A DNA stretch of 33,758 bases from Roseovarius sp. (GTDB taxonomy: Bacteria > Pseudomonadota > Alphaproteobacteria > Rhodobacterales > Rhodobacteraceae): contig JADQCC010000244.1 in the NCBI GenBank assembly GCA_016278295.1, forward strand, positions 1-33,758. Reading direction: 5' to 3'. Shown one piece after another: positions 19,051 to 27,730 of this stretch. The translations under genes and the position numbers were made by a program. Below the pieces are notes generated by a model that did not search any database, was not told where the DNA came from, and was given only the letters and a program-made list of their open reading frames with translations. Position 1 is the first letter of the stretch, and every line of letters begins with the position of its first letter.

Positions 19051-19380
19051 TCAGCCGGGGATCCGGGCGACGGCCTTGAACCGCAGATCGCCCAGCACGC
19101 GCGCGTCAGGGAAGTTCCCGTCATCCGAGCGGCGGTAAAGTACGAGAAAAGTGCGAATCAGCGGCAGGTCGGTCTCGGTCAGGTCGCCAAACAGATAGGC
19201 CGTCTTGCCCGGCGCCCGGACGGCCAGTGTCGAAGGACGGGCGCAACCGGACATGCACTCCACGGTCGATATCCGCAACATAGGATCGTCTGCCGACAGG
19301 ATATCGGCGAGCCTGCTTCGGAAATCCGATCGGCCCAGCGGGCAGGTGCCGCACAGGGTGATGCTGGTTTCAGCGGGCAT
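19051..19380 (-). CDS. DUF1636 family protein, four-Cys ferredoxin-like (operon-distal copy)
   Basis: A 109-residue cytoplasmic protein. The cysteine pattern C10-x2-C13 and C42-x3-C46 (TLCGTCP and VECMSGCAR) fits DUF1636, a thioredoxin-like fold that could bind a [2Fe-2S] cluster or a metal. The function is not established; in cobalamin clusters such genes lie near cobW or cobN, suggesting a role in cobalt handling or redox. The ATG at 19380 overlaps the cobA stop region by 11 bases (cobA ends at 19370), so it is translationally linked to cobA and is the last gene of the operon. A different DUF1636 gene opens the same operon at 32483. Confidence 0.85.
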   Translation of the reverse strand: MPAETSITLCGTCPLGRSDFRSRLADILSADDPMLRISTVECMSGCARPSTLAVRAPGKTAYLFGDLTETDLPLIRTFLVLYRRSDDGNFPDARVLGDLRFKAVARIPG

Positions 19381-20095
19381 CGTTCGCCAATGGCCCGAAC
19401 AGGATAAGTGCGGGCATGTCGCCGGTTTCCTTTTCCAGAGCGCGCGCAAGCGTCCGCACCGTGTGGCGGGTGACGGATTGTTCGGGGCGGCTGACGGATT
19501 CGGCAAGAAGCGCGGGGGTCTCCGGCGGCAGCCCTCCGTCGATCAGGCGCCGTGCGAGTTTCGGGAACGTGCGCTTGCCCATGAAGACGACGGTGGTGGC
19601 TCCGCCATCCGTAAGCGCGGCCATGTTGATGTCTTCGGGCAGGGCGCCGGTCAGGTCGTGGCCGGTGACGAACTGGACCCGCCGTGCGGTCAGGCGTCGT
19701 GTCAGGGGAATGCCCGCCGCGGCCGCCGCGGCGCAGGCAGACGGAACACCGGGGATGATCTCGAAAGCGATCCCGGCCTGGCTGAGCGCCTCGGTTTCCT
19801 CTTCGAGCCGCCCGAAAAGCCCGCTATCCCCGGATTTCAGGCGGACGACCCGCTGGTTCATCCGGGCGTAGTCGATCAGCAGGCGGCTGACATGGTCCTG
19901 CCTGGGCGAAGGCCGCCCCGCCCGCTTGCCCACCCCCACGAGATCGGCACCACGCCGGGCATGGTCCAGGATCGGGCCGGCGGACAGATCGTCGAACAGC
20001 ACGGCGTCGGCACGTTTCAGCCGGTCCACCGCCTTGAGGGTCAAAAGCTCGGGGTCGCCGGGACCGGAACTGACGAAGCTGACGAAACCGGTCAT
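19370..20095 (-). CDS. cobA: Uroporphyrinogen-III C-methyltransferase (SUMT) CobA
   Basis: Methylates uroporphyrinogen III at C2 and C7 to give precorrin-2, the branch point to cobalamin and siroheme. The 241 residues show the SUMT motifs: FVSSGPGDPELLTLKAVDRL at residues 7-26, VRLKSGDSGLFGRLEEE, IIPGVPSACAAAAAAGIPLT and VFMGKRTF. The start overlaps cobB's stop as ATGA. Only the methylase domain is present, so it is not a CysG-type fusion. Confidence 0.94.
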   Translation of the reverse strand: MTGFVSFVSSGPGDPELLTLKAVDRLKRADAVLFDDLSAGPILDHARRGADLVGVGKRAGRPSPRQDHVSRLLIDYARMNQRVVRLKSGDSGLFGRLEEETEALSQAGIAFEIIPGVPSACAAAAAAGIPLTRRLTARRVQFVTGHDLTGALPEDINMAALTDGGATTVVFMGKRTFPKLARRLIDGGLPPETPALLAESVSRPEQSVTRHTVRTLARALEKETGDMPALILFGPLANDAR

Positions 20096-21411
20096 GTGTT
20101 TTCCTCCGTCGAGATGAGATGGAAGAAGGTGCCGCTGACATTGCCCCGGATCGAACCCGTCTCCGGCACCGGGTTGCCATCGGCATCCGCCACCTGTGCG
20201 AGCGGCGCATCGGGTTGGTCGAGGATGGTGGAATAGTGGAACTCATGGCCCCGGAGCGCCGCACCCACGGCATGACCCGGCATTGGGGCCTGAAGGACGG
20301 CGCGGCGATAACCCAGGTGGAGCTTGCGCGTCTCGTAGCTGGTTGCAAGACCAAGCAGCCCGGCCATCCGGTGACGTGTGCCCGCCTTGTCGATCAGCGT
20401 TTCGCCGAGCGCCATGTAGCCGCCGCATTCGCCGTGGACCGGCTTCGTCCCGGCATGACGGCGGAGGGCCGCCAGGAACGTCCCGGCGGCGGCGATCCGT
20501 CCCGCGTGCAGTTCGGGATAGCCGCCAGGCAGCCAGACGAGGTCGGCATCGGGGTCCGGCGCCTGATCGGCGAGCGGCGAGAAGGGCAGGATTTCCGCCC
20601 CGGCGGCGTGCCAGCCCTCCAGCAGGTGCGGGTAGGTGAACGAAAACGCGGCATCCCGTGCGATGGCGATGCGCTGTGCCGGGGGTTTTGGCAGCGCGCG
20701 GGGCGCCGAAGCCAGCGGCGCACCCCTCGCCGCGGCCCTGATCGCGTCCAGATCGACATTTTCGCGCAGGAAGGCAGCGTAGCCCGCTATCGCGGCATCG
20801 AGATCGGGATGTTCGACCGCCTGGATCAGCCCCAGATGCCGTTCCGGCAGGGTCAGATCGCCACGGCGCGGCAGCACGCCCAGCACGGGCAGACCCGCGC
20901 GCTCCATTCCGAGCCGGGTCAGGCGTTCGTGCCGGGGCGAGGCGACACGGTTCAGGATCACCCCGGCAAAGGGCAGCTCCGGCATGTAATTCCGGAAACC
21001 CAGTGCCGTCGCGGCGGCGGATTGCGCCTGTCCCCCCACATCCAGCACCAGCACCACCGGCCAGCCCATGACCAGCGCGGTTTCGGCGCTGCTGCCAAAG
21101 CCCTGCTGGCCGCGCGTGGCAACGCCGTCATACAAGCCCATGGAGCCTTCCGCGACGCAGATATCCGCGCCTGCCGCCTGCGCCGCGATCGCGTACCACA
21201 GATCGCGGCCCATGGCCCAGCCGTCGAGATTGAAACTGTTCCGCCGGCAGGCCGCCTTGTGGAAGGCCGGATCGATGTAGTCGGGCCCGGATTTGAAGGG
21301 CTGCACCGTCAACCCGTCCTCGGCCAGCGCCCGCAGCAGGCCCAGCATGACGGTGGTCTTGCCCGTCCCCGACGAAGGGGCCGATACCAGAAGACCGGGC
21401 GCGGCACTCAT
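20092..21411 (-). CDS. cobB: Hydrogenobyrinic acid a,c-diamide synthase CobB
   Basis: Amidates the a and c side chains of hydrogenobyrinic acid using glutamine and ATP. The 439 residues begin with an ATP-binding P-loop [11 protein letters not shown] at about 10-20, [12 protein letters not shown] follows, and the C-terminal glutamine amidotransferase part (from about 245) shows LPGGYPELH, the catalytic Cys in [12 protein letters not shown] and a C-terminal His in GHEFHYST. Start ATG 21411 overlaps the cobM stop (ATGA). This is the CobB form of the aerobic pathway, where cobalt is inserted after a,c-diamidation. Confidence 0.94.
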   Translation of the reverse strand: MSAAPGLLVSAPSSGTGKTTVMLGLLRALAEDGLTVQPFKSGPDYIDPAFHKAACRRNSFNLDGWAMGRDLWYAIAAQAAGADICVAEGSMGLYDGVATRGQQGFGSSAETALVMGWPVVLVLDVGGQAQSAAATALGFRNYMPELPFAGVILNRVASPRHERLTRLGMERAGLPVLGVLPRRGDLTLPERHLGLIQAVEHPDLDAAIAGYAAFLRENVDLDAIRAAARGAPLASAPRALPKPPAQRIAIARDAAFSFTYPHLLEGWHAAGAEILPFSPLADQAPDPDADLVWLPGGYPELHAGRIAAAGTFLAALRRHAGTKPVHGECGGYMALGETLIDKAGTRHRMAGLLGLATSYETRKLHLGYRRAVLQAPMPGHAVGAALRGHEFHYSTILDQPDAPLAQVADADGNPVPETGSIRGNVSGTFFHLISTEENT

Positions 21412-22211
21412 GGCTTGGCTTCGGATTCGGGCGTCCACCCGGACCACCGCGAACCGGCGCCTTGGGGTCGGTAGCGGCGGTCATAGCCGACGGAGTAGAG
21501 ACAGCTTTCGCCGAAGCCCTCGTCCGACAATGCCGGGCCGACAAGGATCAGCGCCGTGCGGGTGATGTTCTCGCCCAGCTTCGACCGGATGTCCGACAGG
21601 GTGCCGCGAATGATCTCCTGATCGGGCCAGGAGGCGCGGTAGACCACGGCCACCGGGCAATCGGCACCATAGGCCGGGGTCAGGTCATCGACCACGCGGG
21701 CGAGGTTCTGGACCGAAAGGTGAATGGCGAGGGTTGCGCCAGTGGCGGCGAAGTTGGTCAGCGTCTCGCCTTCGGGCATCGACGAGGCGCGGCCCGGCGT
21801 GCGGGTCAGCACCACGGATTGGGCGATGCCTGGCAGGGTCAGCTCGGTTCCAAGCGCCGCTGCGGCGGCGGCGAAGGCGGGCACGCCCGGCGTGACCGAG
21901 ACGGGGATGCCCTCGGCCTTCAGGCGCCGCATCTGTTCGCCCATTGCGGACCAGACCGAGAGGTCGCCGGAATGAAGCCGCGCGATGTCGAGGCCCGCGG
22001 CATGGGCGGTGCGGATCTCGTCCATGATCTGCTCGATATTCATGGGCGCGGTGTTCACGATCCTCGCGCCCTCGGGGCAATGGCCAAGCATTGCTTCGGG
22101 CACCAGAGAGCCGGCATAGAGGCATACCGGGCAGGCGGCGATGATGTCGCGGCCGCGCAGGGTGAGAAGGTCGGGCGCGCCGGGGCCGGCGCCGATGAAG
22201 TGAACGGTCAT
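21408..22211 (-). CDS. cobM: Precorrin-4 C11-methyltransferase CobM
   Basis: Adds the methyl group at C11 of precorrin-4, giving precorrin-5. The 267 residues show [20 protein letters not shown] at the N-terminus, [31 protein letters not shown] and [16 protein letters not shown], typical of CobM/CbiF. The start overlaps the cobE stop as ATGA. The C-terminus carries a short extra tail ([14 protein letters not shown]). Confidence 0.94.
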   Translation of the reverse strand: MTVHFIGAGPGAPDLLTLRGRDIIAACPVCLYAGSLVPEAMLGHCPEGARIVNTAPMNIEQIMDEIRTAHAAGLDIARLHSGDLSVWSAMGEQMRRLKAEGIPVSVTPGVPAFAAAAAALGTELTLPGIAQSVVLTRTPGRASSMPEGETLTNFAATGATLAIHLSVQNLARVVDDLTPAYGADCPVAVVYRASWPDQEIIRGTLSDIRSKLGENITRTALILVGPALSDEGFGESCLYSVGYDRRYRPQGAGSRWSGWTPESEAKP

Positions 22212-22585
22212 GGTGTCTTTCCTTGAGCCAGGGAACAGGTGGCCATTCGGTCGGTTGAATGGACGCGCCGGGTCAGAAGCCGCGCGCCGGGACCGGCGGC
22301 GGCCAGGGCAGCGGCCTCGGCGACGGAGCCGGTCTCGCGTTCGGCAAGAACACGCGCGGATTGCGTGGGGGTCTTCTGCGCGCAAAGCATGTCTGCGGCG
22401 ATACCGTGCAGCGGCAGGTCCAGCTCTGCCGCCAATGCGCCGAGCGTCGGGGCCTTGTCTTTGGCCGTGGCAAGCGCGTCGGGTCGCGTCCCCTGCGATG
22501 CGCGGTCGAGCGCATCGCGCAGGCTGTCGATGGTCGCCCTGTTGCTGAACCCGAACCCCGCGACGATCACAGGACATGGCTCCAT
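22208..22585 (-). CDS. cobE: Cobalamin biosynthesis protein CobE (CbiG C-terminal-like)
   Basis: A 125-residue protein matching the C-terminal domain of CbiG: N-terminal [16 protein letters not shown] and the [13 protein letters not shown] and [19 protein letters not shown] blocks. CobE is needed for cobalamin synthesis in pseudomonads and may carry or protect an early precorrin intermediate; its exact role is not settled. It starts at ATG 22585, within the 3' end of cobL (19-base overlap). An alternative later start is possible but would cut the conserved first strand. Confidence 0.85.
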   Translation of the reverse strand: MEPCPVIVAGFGFSNRATIDSLRDALDRASQGTRPDALATAKDKAPTLGALAAELDLPLHGIAADMLCAQKTPTQSARVLAERETGSVAEAAALAAAGPGARLLTRRVHSTDRMATCSLAQGKTP

Positions 22586-23763
22586 TGCGTGACGGGGAAG
22601 CCGGCGCGCCAGCCCCGCTTCGGGCCTAGCGGGGCGGAATGGGCGATCTCGATCCGCATCAGATCGCCGCCAAGGCGGGCATGGCTGGCGGTGAGCAGCG
22701 CCTCGGATTCCAGCGTGACGGCATTGGCGACAAGGCGGGTGCCTTTCGGCAGGGTTTCCAGATATCCCAGCAGTCGGGGTGAGAGGCCGCCGCCCACGAA
22801 AACCGCATCCGGCGCGGGCAGGTCCGCCAGCGCGTCGGGCGCCGTGCCGTGAACGATGGTCAGGCGGTCGGCGCCGAGCCGGTCGGCATTGGCGCGGGTC
22901 AACGCGACCCGATCCCCGCGTGGCTCGATGGTGGTGGCCCGAAGGGACGGGTCGGACAGCAGCCATTCGATCCCGATGGTTCCCGAACCGCCGCCGATGT
23001 CCCAGAGATGTTCGAAGGGGCGGGGTGCTAACGCCGAAAGGGTTAGCGCGCGCACCGGGCGCTTGGTCATCACACCGTCGCTGTCGAACGCATCGTCCGG
23101 GCGGCCCGAGGCCAGCGGCAGCACCGCGCCGTCCCCCGCCACGCGGAGCGCGGCGCACACCGGATGCGAAAATGCGGTATCGGGCAGGGTGTCGGCGGTG
23201 GTCTCGGTCAGGCGTTCGCGCGGACCGCCCAGGGATTCCATCACGGTCAGCGATGAGGTACCGAAGCCCTGCGCGACAAGGTAGGCCGCAAGGTCGCGCA
23301 CCGCCGCGCCATCGCGCAGCAGGACGATCATCTGCCGACCCGGCGCGAGGTGTGGTTTCAGCCGGGATAAAGGCGCCGCGTGCAATCCGGTGCACAAGGT
23401 GGCCTCCAGCCCCCAGCCCATGCAGGCGGCAGCCAGCGAGAAGGTCGACCGCCCCGGAAGGGCGTGCCATTCATCCCGTCCCAGCCGCCTGGCCAGCGTG
23501 GTGCCCGCTCCGAACCAGAACGGATCGCCGGAGGCGAGCACCACGGTGGGTTGTCCGCGCAGCGCCATCAGGCGCTCGACCCCGTCCGAGAACGGCACCG
23601 GCCAGGGGATGCGGCGGGCCTTGCCTTCCGGGATCAGGGACAGGTGGCGTTTCGGGCCCATGACGATCTCTGCGGCGGCAAGCGCCGACCGGCTTGCGCC
23701 GCACAGGCCGTCCGGGCCATCTTCGCCCAGGCCGATGATGGTAAGCCACGGAGCCTCAGACAT
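22567..23763 (-). CDS. cobL: Precorrin-6Y C5,15-methyltransferase (decarboxylating) CobL
   Basis: Bifunctional enzyme: methylates C5 and C15 and decarboxylates the acetate side chain at C12 of precorrin-6Y. In its 398 residues the N-terminal tetrapyrrole methylase part ([47 protein letters not shown]) is followed by a CbiT-like Rossmann part with the SAM-binding [14 protein letters not shown] at about 255-268. The start codon CAT (23761-23763, minus) overlaps the cobK start ATG (23762-23764, plus), so the two divergent genes share their first bases. Confidence 0.95.
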   Translation of the reverse strand: MSEAPWLTIIGLGEDGPDGLCGASRSALAAAEIVMGPKRHLSLIPEGKARRIPWPVPFSDGVERLMALRGQPTVVLASGDPFWFGAGTTLARRLGRDEWHALPGRSTFSLAAACMGWGLEATLCTGLHAAPLSRLKPHLAPGRQMIVLLRDGAAVRDLAAYLVAQGFGTSSLTVMESLGGPRERLTETTADTLPDTAFSHPVCAALRVAGDGAVLPLASGRPDDAFDSDGVMTKRPVRALTLSALAPRPFEHLWDIGGGSGTIGIEWLLSDPSLRATTIEPRGDRVALTRANADRLGADRLTIVHGTAPDALADLPAPDAVFVGGGLSPRLLGYLETLPKGTRLVANAVTLESEALLTASHARLGGDLMRIEIAHSAPLGPKRGWRAGFPVTQWSHVL

Positions 23764-24517
23764 GACGCCAAACCTCCTGATCCTGGGTGGCACGACCGAA
23801 GCCCGGCGGTTGTGCAGCGCCGTGGCGCGGGCGGGGCTGACGGGCACGGTATCCGTGGCCGGGCGTGTCGACCGGCCAGCGCCGCAGGCGCTGCCCCTCC
23901 GTGTCGGTGGCTTCGGCGGGGTGGCCGGGCTGGTGGACTACCTGCACCGGAATGACGTTACCCATCTGATCGACGCGACACATCCATTCGCCGCGCAGAT
24001 GAGCGCCAATGCCGTGGCGGCCTGCGCCGAAACCGGCGTTCCCCTGCTGGCCCTGACCCGTGCGCCCTGGCAGGCGCAACCGGGAGACCACTGGCAGCAC
24101 GTGCCGGACATCGCGGGCGCGGTGGCGGCGCTCAATGGCCCGAAGCGGCGCGTCATGCTGGCGGTGGGGCGGATGCATCTGGCCGAGTTCGCGGCGGCCC
24201 CGCAGAATTTCCACTTGCTGCGGCTGGTGGATGCGCCCGACGGGCCGCTGCCCTTGCCCGATTGCCACGCCGTGGTGGGTCGCGGCCCCTTCACCGTCGA
24301 AGGGGATATGGCCCTGATGCGGTATCACCGGATCGAGATCGTCGTCTCGAAGAACGCGGGCGGGACCGGTGCGCAGGCCAAGATCGTCGCGGCACGCCGG
24401 CTTGGCCTGCCGGTGATCATGATAGACCGGCCCGCGATCCCGCCGCGCCGCGAGACGCATTCCGTCGATGATGTGATGCGCTGGCTGGGTCATGGGGTAA
24501 CGGACCTTGGCGTGTAG
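23762..24517 (+). CDS. cobK: Precorrin-6A reductase CobK
   Basis: Reduces precorrin-6A with NADPH to precorrin-6B. The 251 residues begin NLLILGGTTEARRLCSAVA and contain HLIDATHPFAAQMSANA, MLAVGRMHLAEF and VVSKNAGGTGAQAKIVAA, all family blocks. It is the only plus-strand gene inside the minus-strand cob run. Its ATG overlaps the cobL start codon on the other strand and its 3' end overlaps cobJ by 28 bases. Its promoter must therefore lie inside cobL. Confidence 0.94.
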   Translation: MTPNLLILGGTTEARRLCSAVARAGLTGTVSVAGRVDRPAPQALPLRVGGFGGVAGLVDYLHRNDVTHLIDATHPFAAQMSANAVAACAETGVPLLALTRAPWQAQPGDHWQHVPDIAGAVAALNGPKRRVMLAVGRMHLAEFAAAPQNFHLLRLVDAPDGPLPLPDCHAVVGRGPFTVEGDMALMRYHRIEIVVSKNAGGTGAQAKIVAARRLGLPVIMIDRPAIPPRRETHSVDDVMRWLGHGVTDLGV

Positions 24518-25242
24518 ACGATGGGAGCGCCGTTTCGCTCGATGATCCGCGTGGTCGATGACCCCACCACCACCACGGTGCGCATGTCCGCCATTTCCGG
24601 CGTGCAATGCGGCAGGGGAACGACGCGGATATCTTCCTGAGGCGTGCTGATCGATCGGGCGAAGATCACCGGGCGGGTGTCGCCGCAGGCGTCATTCAGG
24701 ATTTCCAGCGTTCTGGCAAAGCCTTCGGGCCGCGACCTGGACCGTGGATTGTAGAACGCCATGGCAAAATCCGCCTCGGCGGCAAGTCGCAGGCGCTTTT
24801 CGATCAGGCTCCAGGGTTTGAGGTTGTCGGACAGGTTGATGGCGCAGAAATCGTGCCCAAGCGGCGCACCGGCGCGCGCGGCGGCGGCCAGCATGGCGGT
24901 GATGCCGGGAAGCACCCGGATGTCGAGGTCGCGCCACTCCGCCGGGCCGGCCTCGACCGCTTCGAATACCGCCGAGGCCATGGCGAAGACGCCTGGATCG
25001 CCGGACGAGACAACCACGACCCGCTTGCCTCGCATCGCCATGTCCAGCGCGAGACGAGAGCGGTCCAGCTCGACCCGGTTGTCGGAAGGGTGCAGCGTCA
25101 GACCGGGGCGTTCCGCCACGCGGGCGACATAGGGGATGTAGCCCACCACGTCCGTGGCCATTGTCAGCGCCTCGGTCACCTCGGGCGTCACGAGCCTTTC
25201 CGCGCCGGGACCGAGGCCCACGATGGTAACATTGCCGCTCAT
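24490..25242 (-). CDS. cobJ: Precorrin-3B C17-methyltransferase CobJ
   Basis: Methylates C17 and contracts the ring of precorrin-3B to precorrin-4. The 250 residues show VTIVGLGPGAERLVTPEV, DVVGYIPYV, VVSSGDPGVFAMASAVFE and RVLPGITAMLAAAARAGAPLG, plus AFYNPRSRSRPEGF. The start overlaps the cobI stop as ATGA. Its C-terminal 28 bases overlap cobK on the other strand. No extra domain is fused. Confidence 0.95.
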   Translation of the reverse strand: MSGNVTIVGLGPGAERLVTPEVTEALTMATDVVGYIPYVARVAERPGLTLHPSDNRVELDRSRLALDMAMRGKRVVVVSSGDPGVFAMASAVFEAVEAGPAEWRDLDIRVLPGITAMLAAAARAGAPLGHDFCAINLSDNLKPWSLIEKRLRLAAEADFAMAFYNPRSRSRPEGFARTLEILNDACGDTRPVIFARSISTPQEDIRVVPLPHCTPEMADMRTVVVVGSSTTRIIERNGAPIVYTPRSVTP

Positions 25243-25970
25243 GGCCGCCTCCCTTGGCCATGCACGACGATGATCGAGAAATAGGGGGTCACCTTGTCCG
25301 CGGCCTCTGAAAGCTTCTGCACCGTCTGGCCGGGCATCGACGCGTATTCCACCAGCCATGCGGCGTCATACCGCCCCGCCTTGCGCAGCGCGCCGCGGAT
25401 CTTGTCGATGTTGCGGCCGATCTTCATGACGATCAGCGCGTCCGAGCGGCGCATGTGTTCCACCAGGTCTTCCTCGGGCAACGTGCCCATGAGCGTGGTG
25501 AGCACGTCATCGCCCCAGGTTATCGGCTCGCCCGTGGCGGTCCATGCGGCGGCCATGCCGGTAATGGCCGGGACCAGCCGCACGGGGCAGACATCGCGCA
25601 GGCGGGTGTAAAGGTGCATGAAGGAGCCGTAAAAGAACGGATCGCCTTCAGAGACCACGATCACATCCTCCCCCGCATCGGACAGGGCGCGCAGGCGGGC
25701 GGTGCTATCGTCGTAGAAGGCCGCGAGGAGCGCGTTGTAGCGCGGATCGGCCAGCGGAATTTCCGTGGTCACCGGATATTCCAGGGCAATCTCGGTCACG
25801 TCGGGGCGCAGCATTCCGTCGATGATCTTGCGGGCCTGCCCCATGCGCCCCTTCTTGCGGAAAAACGCCACGTACCTCGCATTGCGCAGCAGGCGGTCGG
25901 CCTTGATCGACATCAGTTCGGGATCGCCGGGGCCCAGCCCCACACCCGAGATGGTGCCCCGACCCGTCAT
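25239..25970 (-). CDS. cobI: Precorrin-2 C20-methyltransferase CobI
   Basis: Methylates precorrin-2 at C20 to precorrin-3A. The 243 residues contain ISGVGLGPGDPELMSIKA, VVSEGDPFFYGSFMHLYTRL and LVPAITGMAAAWTATGEP, matching the family. The start overlaps the cobH stop as ATGA (25967-25970), so translation is coupled through cobH-cobI-cobJ. Confidence 0.95.
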   Translation of the reverse strand: MTGRGTISGVGLGPGDPELMSIKADRLLRNARYVAFFRKKGRMGQARKIIDGMLRPDVTEIALEYPVTTEIPLADPRYNALLAAFYDDSTARLRALSDAGEDVIVVSEGDPFFYGSFMHLYTRLRDVCPVRLVPAITGMAAAWTATGEPITWGDDVLTTLMGTLPEEDLVEHMRRSDALIVMKIGRNIDKIRGALRKAGRYDAAWLVEYASMPGQTVQKLSEAADKVTPYFSIIVVHGQGRRP

Positions 25971-26596
25971 TCGACGCGGCTCGCGATGGCGTTGACGGCG
26001 GCAACGGTGATGGCGCTGCCGCCCAGACGGCCCTCGACGATACAGCAGGGCACGGGTCGATCGGCCCAGAGCGCGGCCTTCGATTCCTTCGCGCCGACGA
26101 ACCCCACCGGGCAGCCGATGATCGCCGCGGGGCGGGGGCAATCCGGGTCTTCGAGCATGTTGAGCAGGTGGAAGAGCGCGGTGGGCGCGTTCCCGATGGC
26201 CACCAGCGCGCCTTCGAGTCGCGGCCGCCAGAGTTCCAGCGCGGCGGCGGAGCGGGTGTTGCCCATTTTCTTCGCCAGATCGTGGATGCCTTCGGCGTGC
26301 AGGGTGCAGATCACCTCGTTATCGGCGGGCAGGCGGGGGCGGGTGACGCCTTCGGAAACCATGCGCGCGTCGCAGAAGATCGGCGCCCCGTCCCCGAGCG
26401 CCGCGCGCGCCGCGCGGGCAAAGCCGGGGGAAAAGCGGATGTGCCGTTCCAGCCCGATCATGCCGGCGGCATGTATCATCCGAACAGCGATCTGTTCTTC
26501 ATCGGGGTCGAACCGGGTCAGGTCGGCCTCGGCCCGAATCGTGGCGAAGCTTTCCCTGTAGATGGCTGCGCCGTCTTTTTCATAATCGTATGGCAT
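25967..26596 (-). CDS. cobH: Precorrin-8X methylmutase CobH
   Basis: Moves the methyl group from C11 to C12, giving hydrogenobyrinic acid. The 209 residues have the catalytic His42 in RMIHAAGMIGLERHIRFSPG (residues 39-58) and IIGCPVGFVGAKESKAAL near the C-terminus. It starts directly after the cobG stop with no gap and overlaps cobI by four bases. Confidence 0.96.
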   Translation of the reverse strand: MPYDYEKDGAAIYRESFATIRAEADLTRFDPDEEQIAVRMIHAAGMIGLERHIRFSPGFARAARAALGDGAPIFCDARMVSEGVTRPRLPADNEVICTLHAEGIHDLAKKMGNTRSAAALELWRPRLEGALVAIGNAPTALFHLLNMLEDPDCPRPAAIIGCPVGFVGAKESKAALWADRPVPCCIVEGRLGGSAITVAAVNAIASRVE

Positions 26597-27730
26597 TCAG
26601 AGAGCCTCGGTCAGGTCGGTGATCTGGTCGGGATGCAATGCGCGGGCGGTGGGTGTGTCCCAAGGCGCGCCATCGCGGATGAGGTCGAAGCGGCCGTTGC
26701 GGCCCGTCAGGGTGACCGCGGCGGCACGGGGCAGGGCGCAGCCCTTGGCGCAACCCGATACATGCAGTTCGACAGGGATCGTTCCGGCGAGCCGCGCGGC
26801 CAGCGCACGGGTCTCCACCGTCGCCTGCGGACAAAAGGGCGCGCCGGGGCAGGCATGAGCGGTCAGAAGCGCGCTGCCGGGCGTGGCGATGAAGCCGGGC
26901 GCCTCGGTCACGGAGGCGCCGCGCAGCCAGAAGAGCCGGTTGAGCATGAGCCGCAAACCGCTGGCACCCGTGCGGCCGATGAGCGACCCCAGCGCGGTCG
27001 CGTCGATGCTGCCGAACGGCGCACCAAGGATCGTCCCGCCCGGTGCCCGGCCCGGGACACAGGGCCTGCCCGCCGCGCGTGGCGCGGCTTGCTGCCAGTC
27101 GTCGGGCAGAGGCACTGTCCTGAGGTGACGGGCCATACGGCCGTTGGATAGGCCGCCGGTTTCGTGGAACCACTGGATCATCTCGGCCAGGGACCGGATT
27201 GCCGTCGCCTCGGCGATCCGGCGGCCCAGCGCGGCACCATCGGCGCGCAGGATCAGGTTGTCCGAGGCATCCAGCTCGAAACGGAAATCGGCGGAGCCCT
27301 CCGTCAGGTGCGCCGTCCCGCCGGTATCGAGCGCGTAGCCCATTTTCTCCGGCAGCACCGGGAAACCGGGCAATGCCGACAAAAGGGCGGCGCAAAGGCG
27401 ATCCGTCAGGTCCTGATTCTGCCAATCTGCGGGCATCAGGATGTTGCGCCGCCCTTCGACCGCCGGATCGGCGTCGATCAGCCCAAGCGCACGCAGTTCA
27501 CGCAAAAGCGCGGGATAACCGGCCTCGGTCACAGCCCGGATCTGGAGATTGGCGCGCGACGTCAGATCGAGCGTGCCATTGCCGAATCGCCGCGCCAGGC
27601 CGCAGAGCGCAAGCGCCTGTCCGGCCGAAAGCTCGGCCCGGAAGGGGCGAACGCGGACCACCAGCCCGTCGCCGGACATCATCGGGCGATGGGCACCGGG
27701 GCACCAGCCCTGAACGATGGGGGTGCTCAT
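26597..27730 (-). CDS. cobG: Precorrin-3B synthase CobG (aerobic, Fe-S/siroheme-like)
   Basis: Oxygen-dependent hydroxylation of precorrin-3A, the step that defines the aerobic route. The 377 residues have the sulfite/nitrite reductase-like fold: GLVVRVRPFRAELSAGQ near residue 23, LDLTSRANLQIR, and the 4Fe-4S ligand set C294-x5-C300 (ACPGAPFCPQ) and C327-x3-C331 (SGCAKGCA). The presence of cobG places this organism on the aerobic cobalamin pathway. The start overlaps the cobN stop as ATGA. Confidence 0.94.
   Translation of the reverse strand: MSTPIVQGWCPGAHRPMMSGDGLVVRVRPFRAELSAGQALALCGLARRFGNGTLDLTSRANLQIRAVTEAGYPALLRELRALGLIDADPAVEGRRNILMPADWQNQDLTDRLCAALLSALPGFPVLPEKMGYALDTGGTAHLTEGSADFRFELDASDNLILRADGAALGRRIAEATAIRSLAEMIQWFHETGGLSNGRMARHLRTVPLPDDWQQAAPRAAGRPCVPGRAPGGTILGAPFGSIDATALGSLIGRTGASGLRLMLNRLFWLRGASVTEAPGFIATPGSALLTAHACPGAPFCPQATVETRALAARLAGTIPVELHVSGCAKGCALPRAAAVTLTGRNGRFDLIRDGAPWDTPTARALHPDQITDLTEAL

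Noticed and set aside
20119-21474. Plus-strand open frame of 451 codons antisense to cobB
   Set aside because: Covers cobB exactly and shows no family features.
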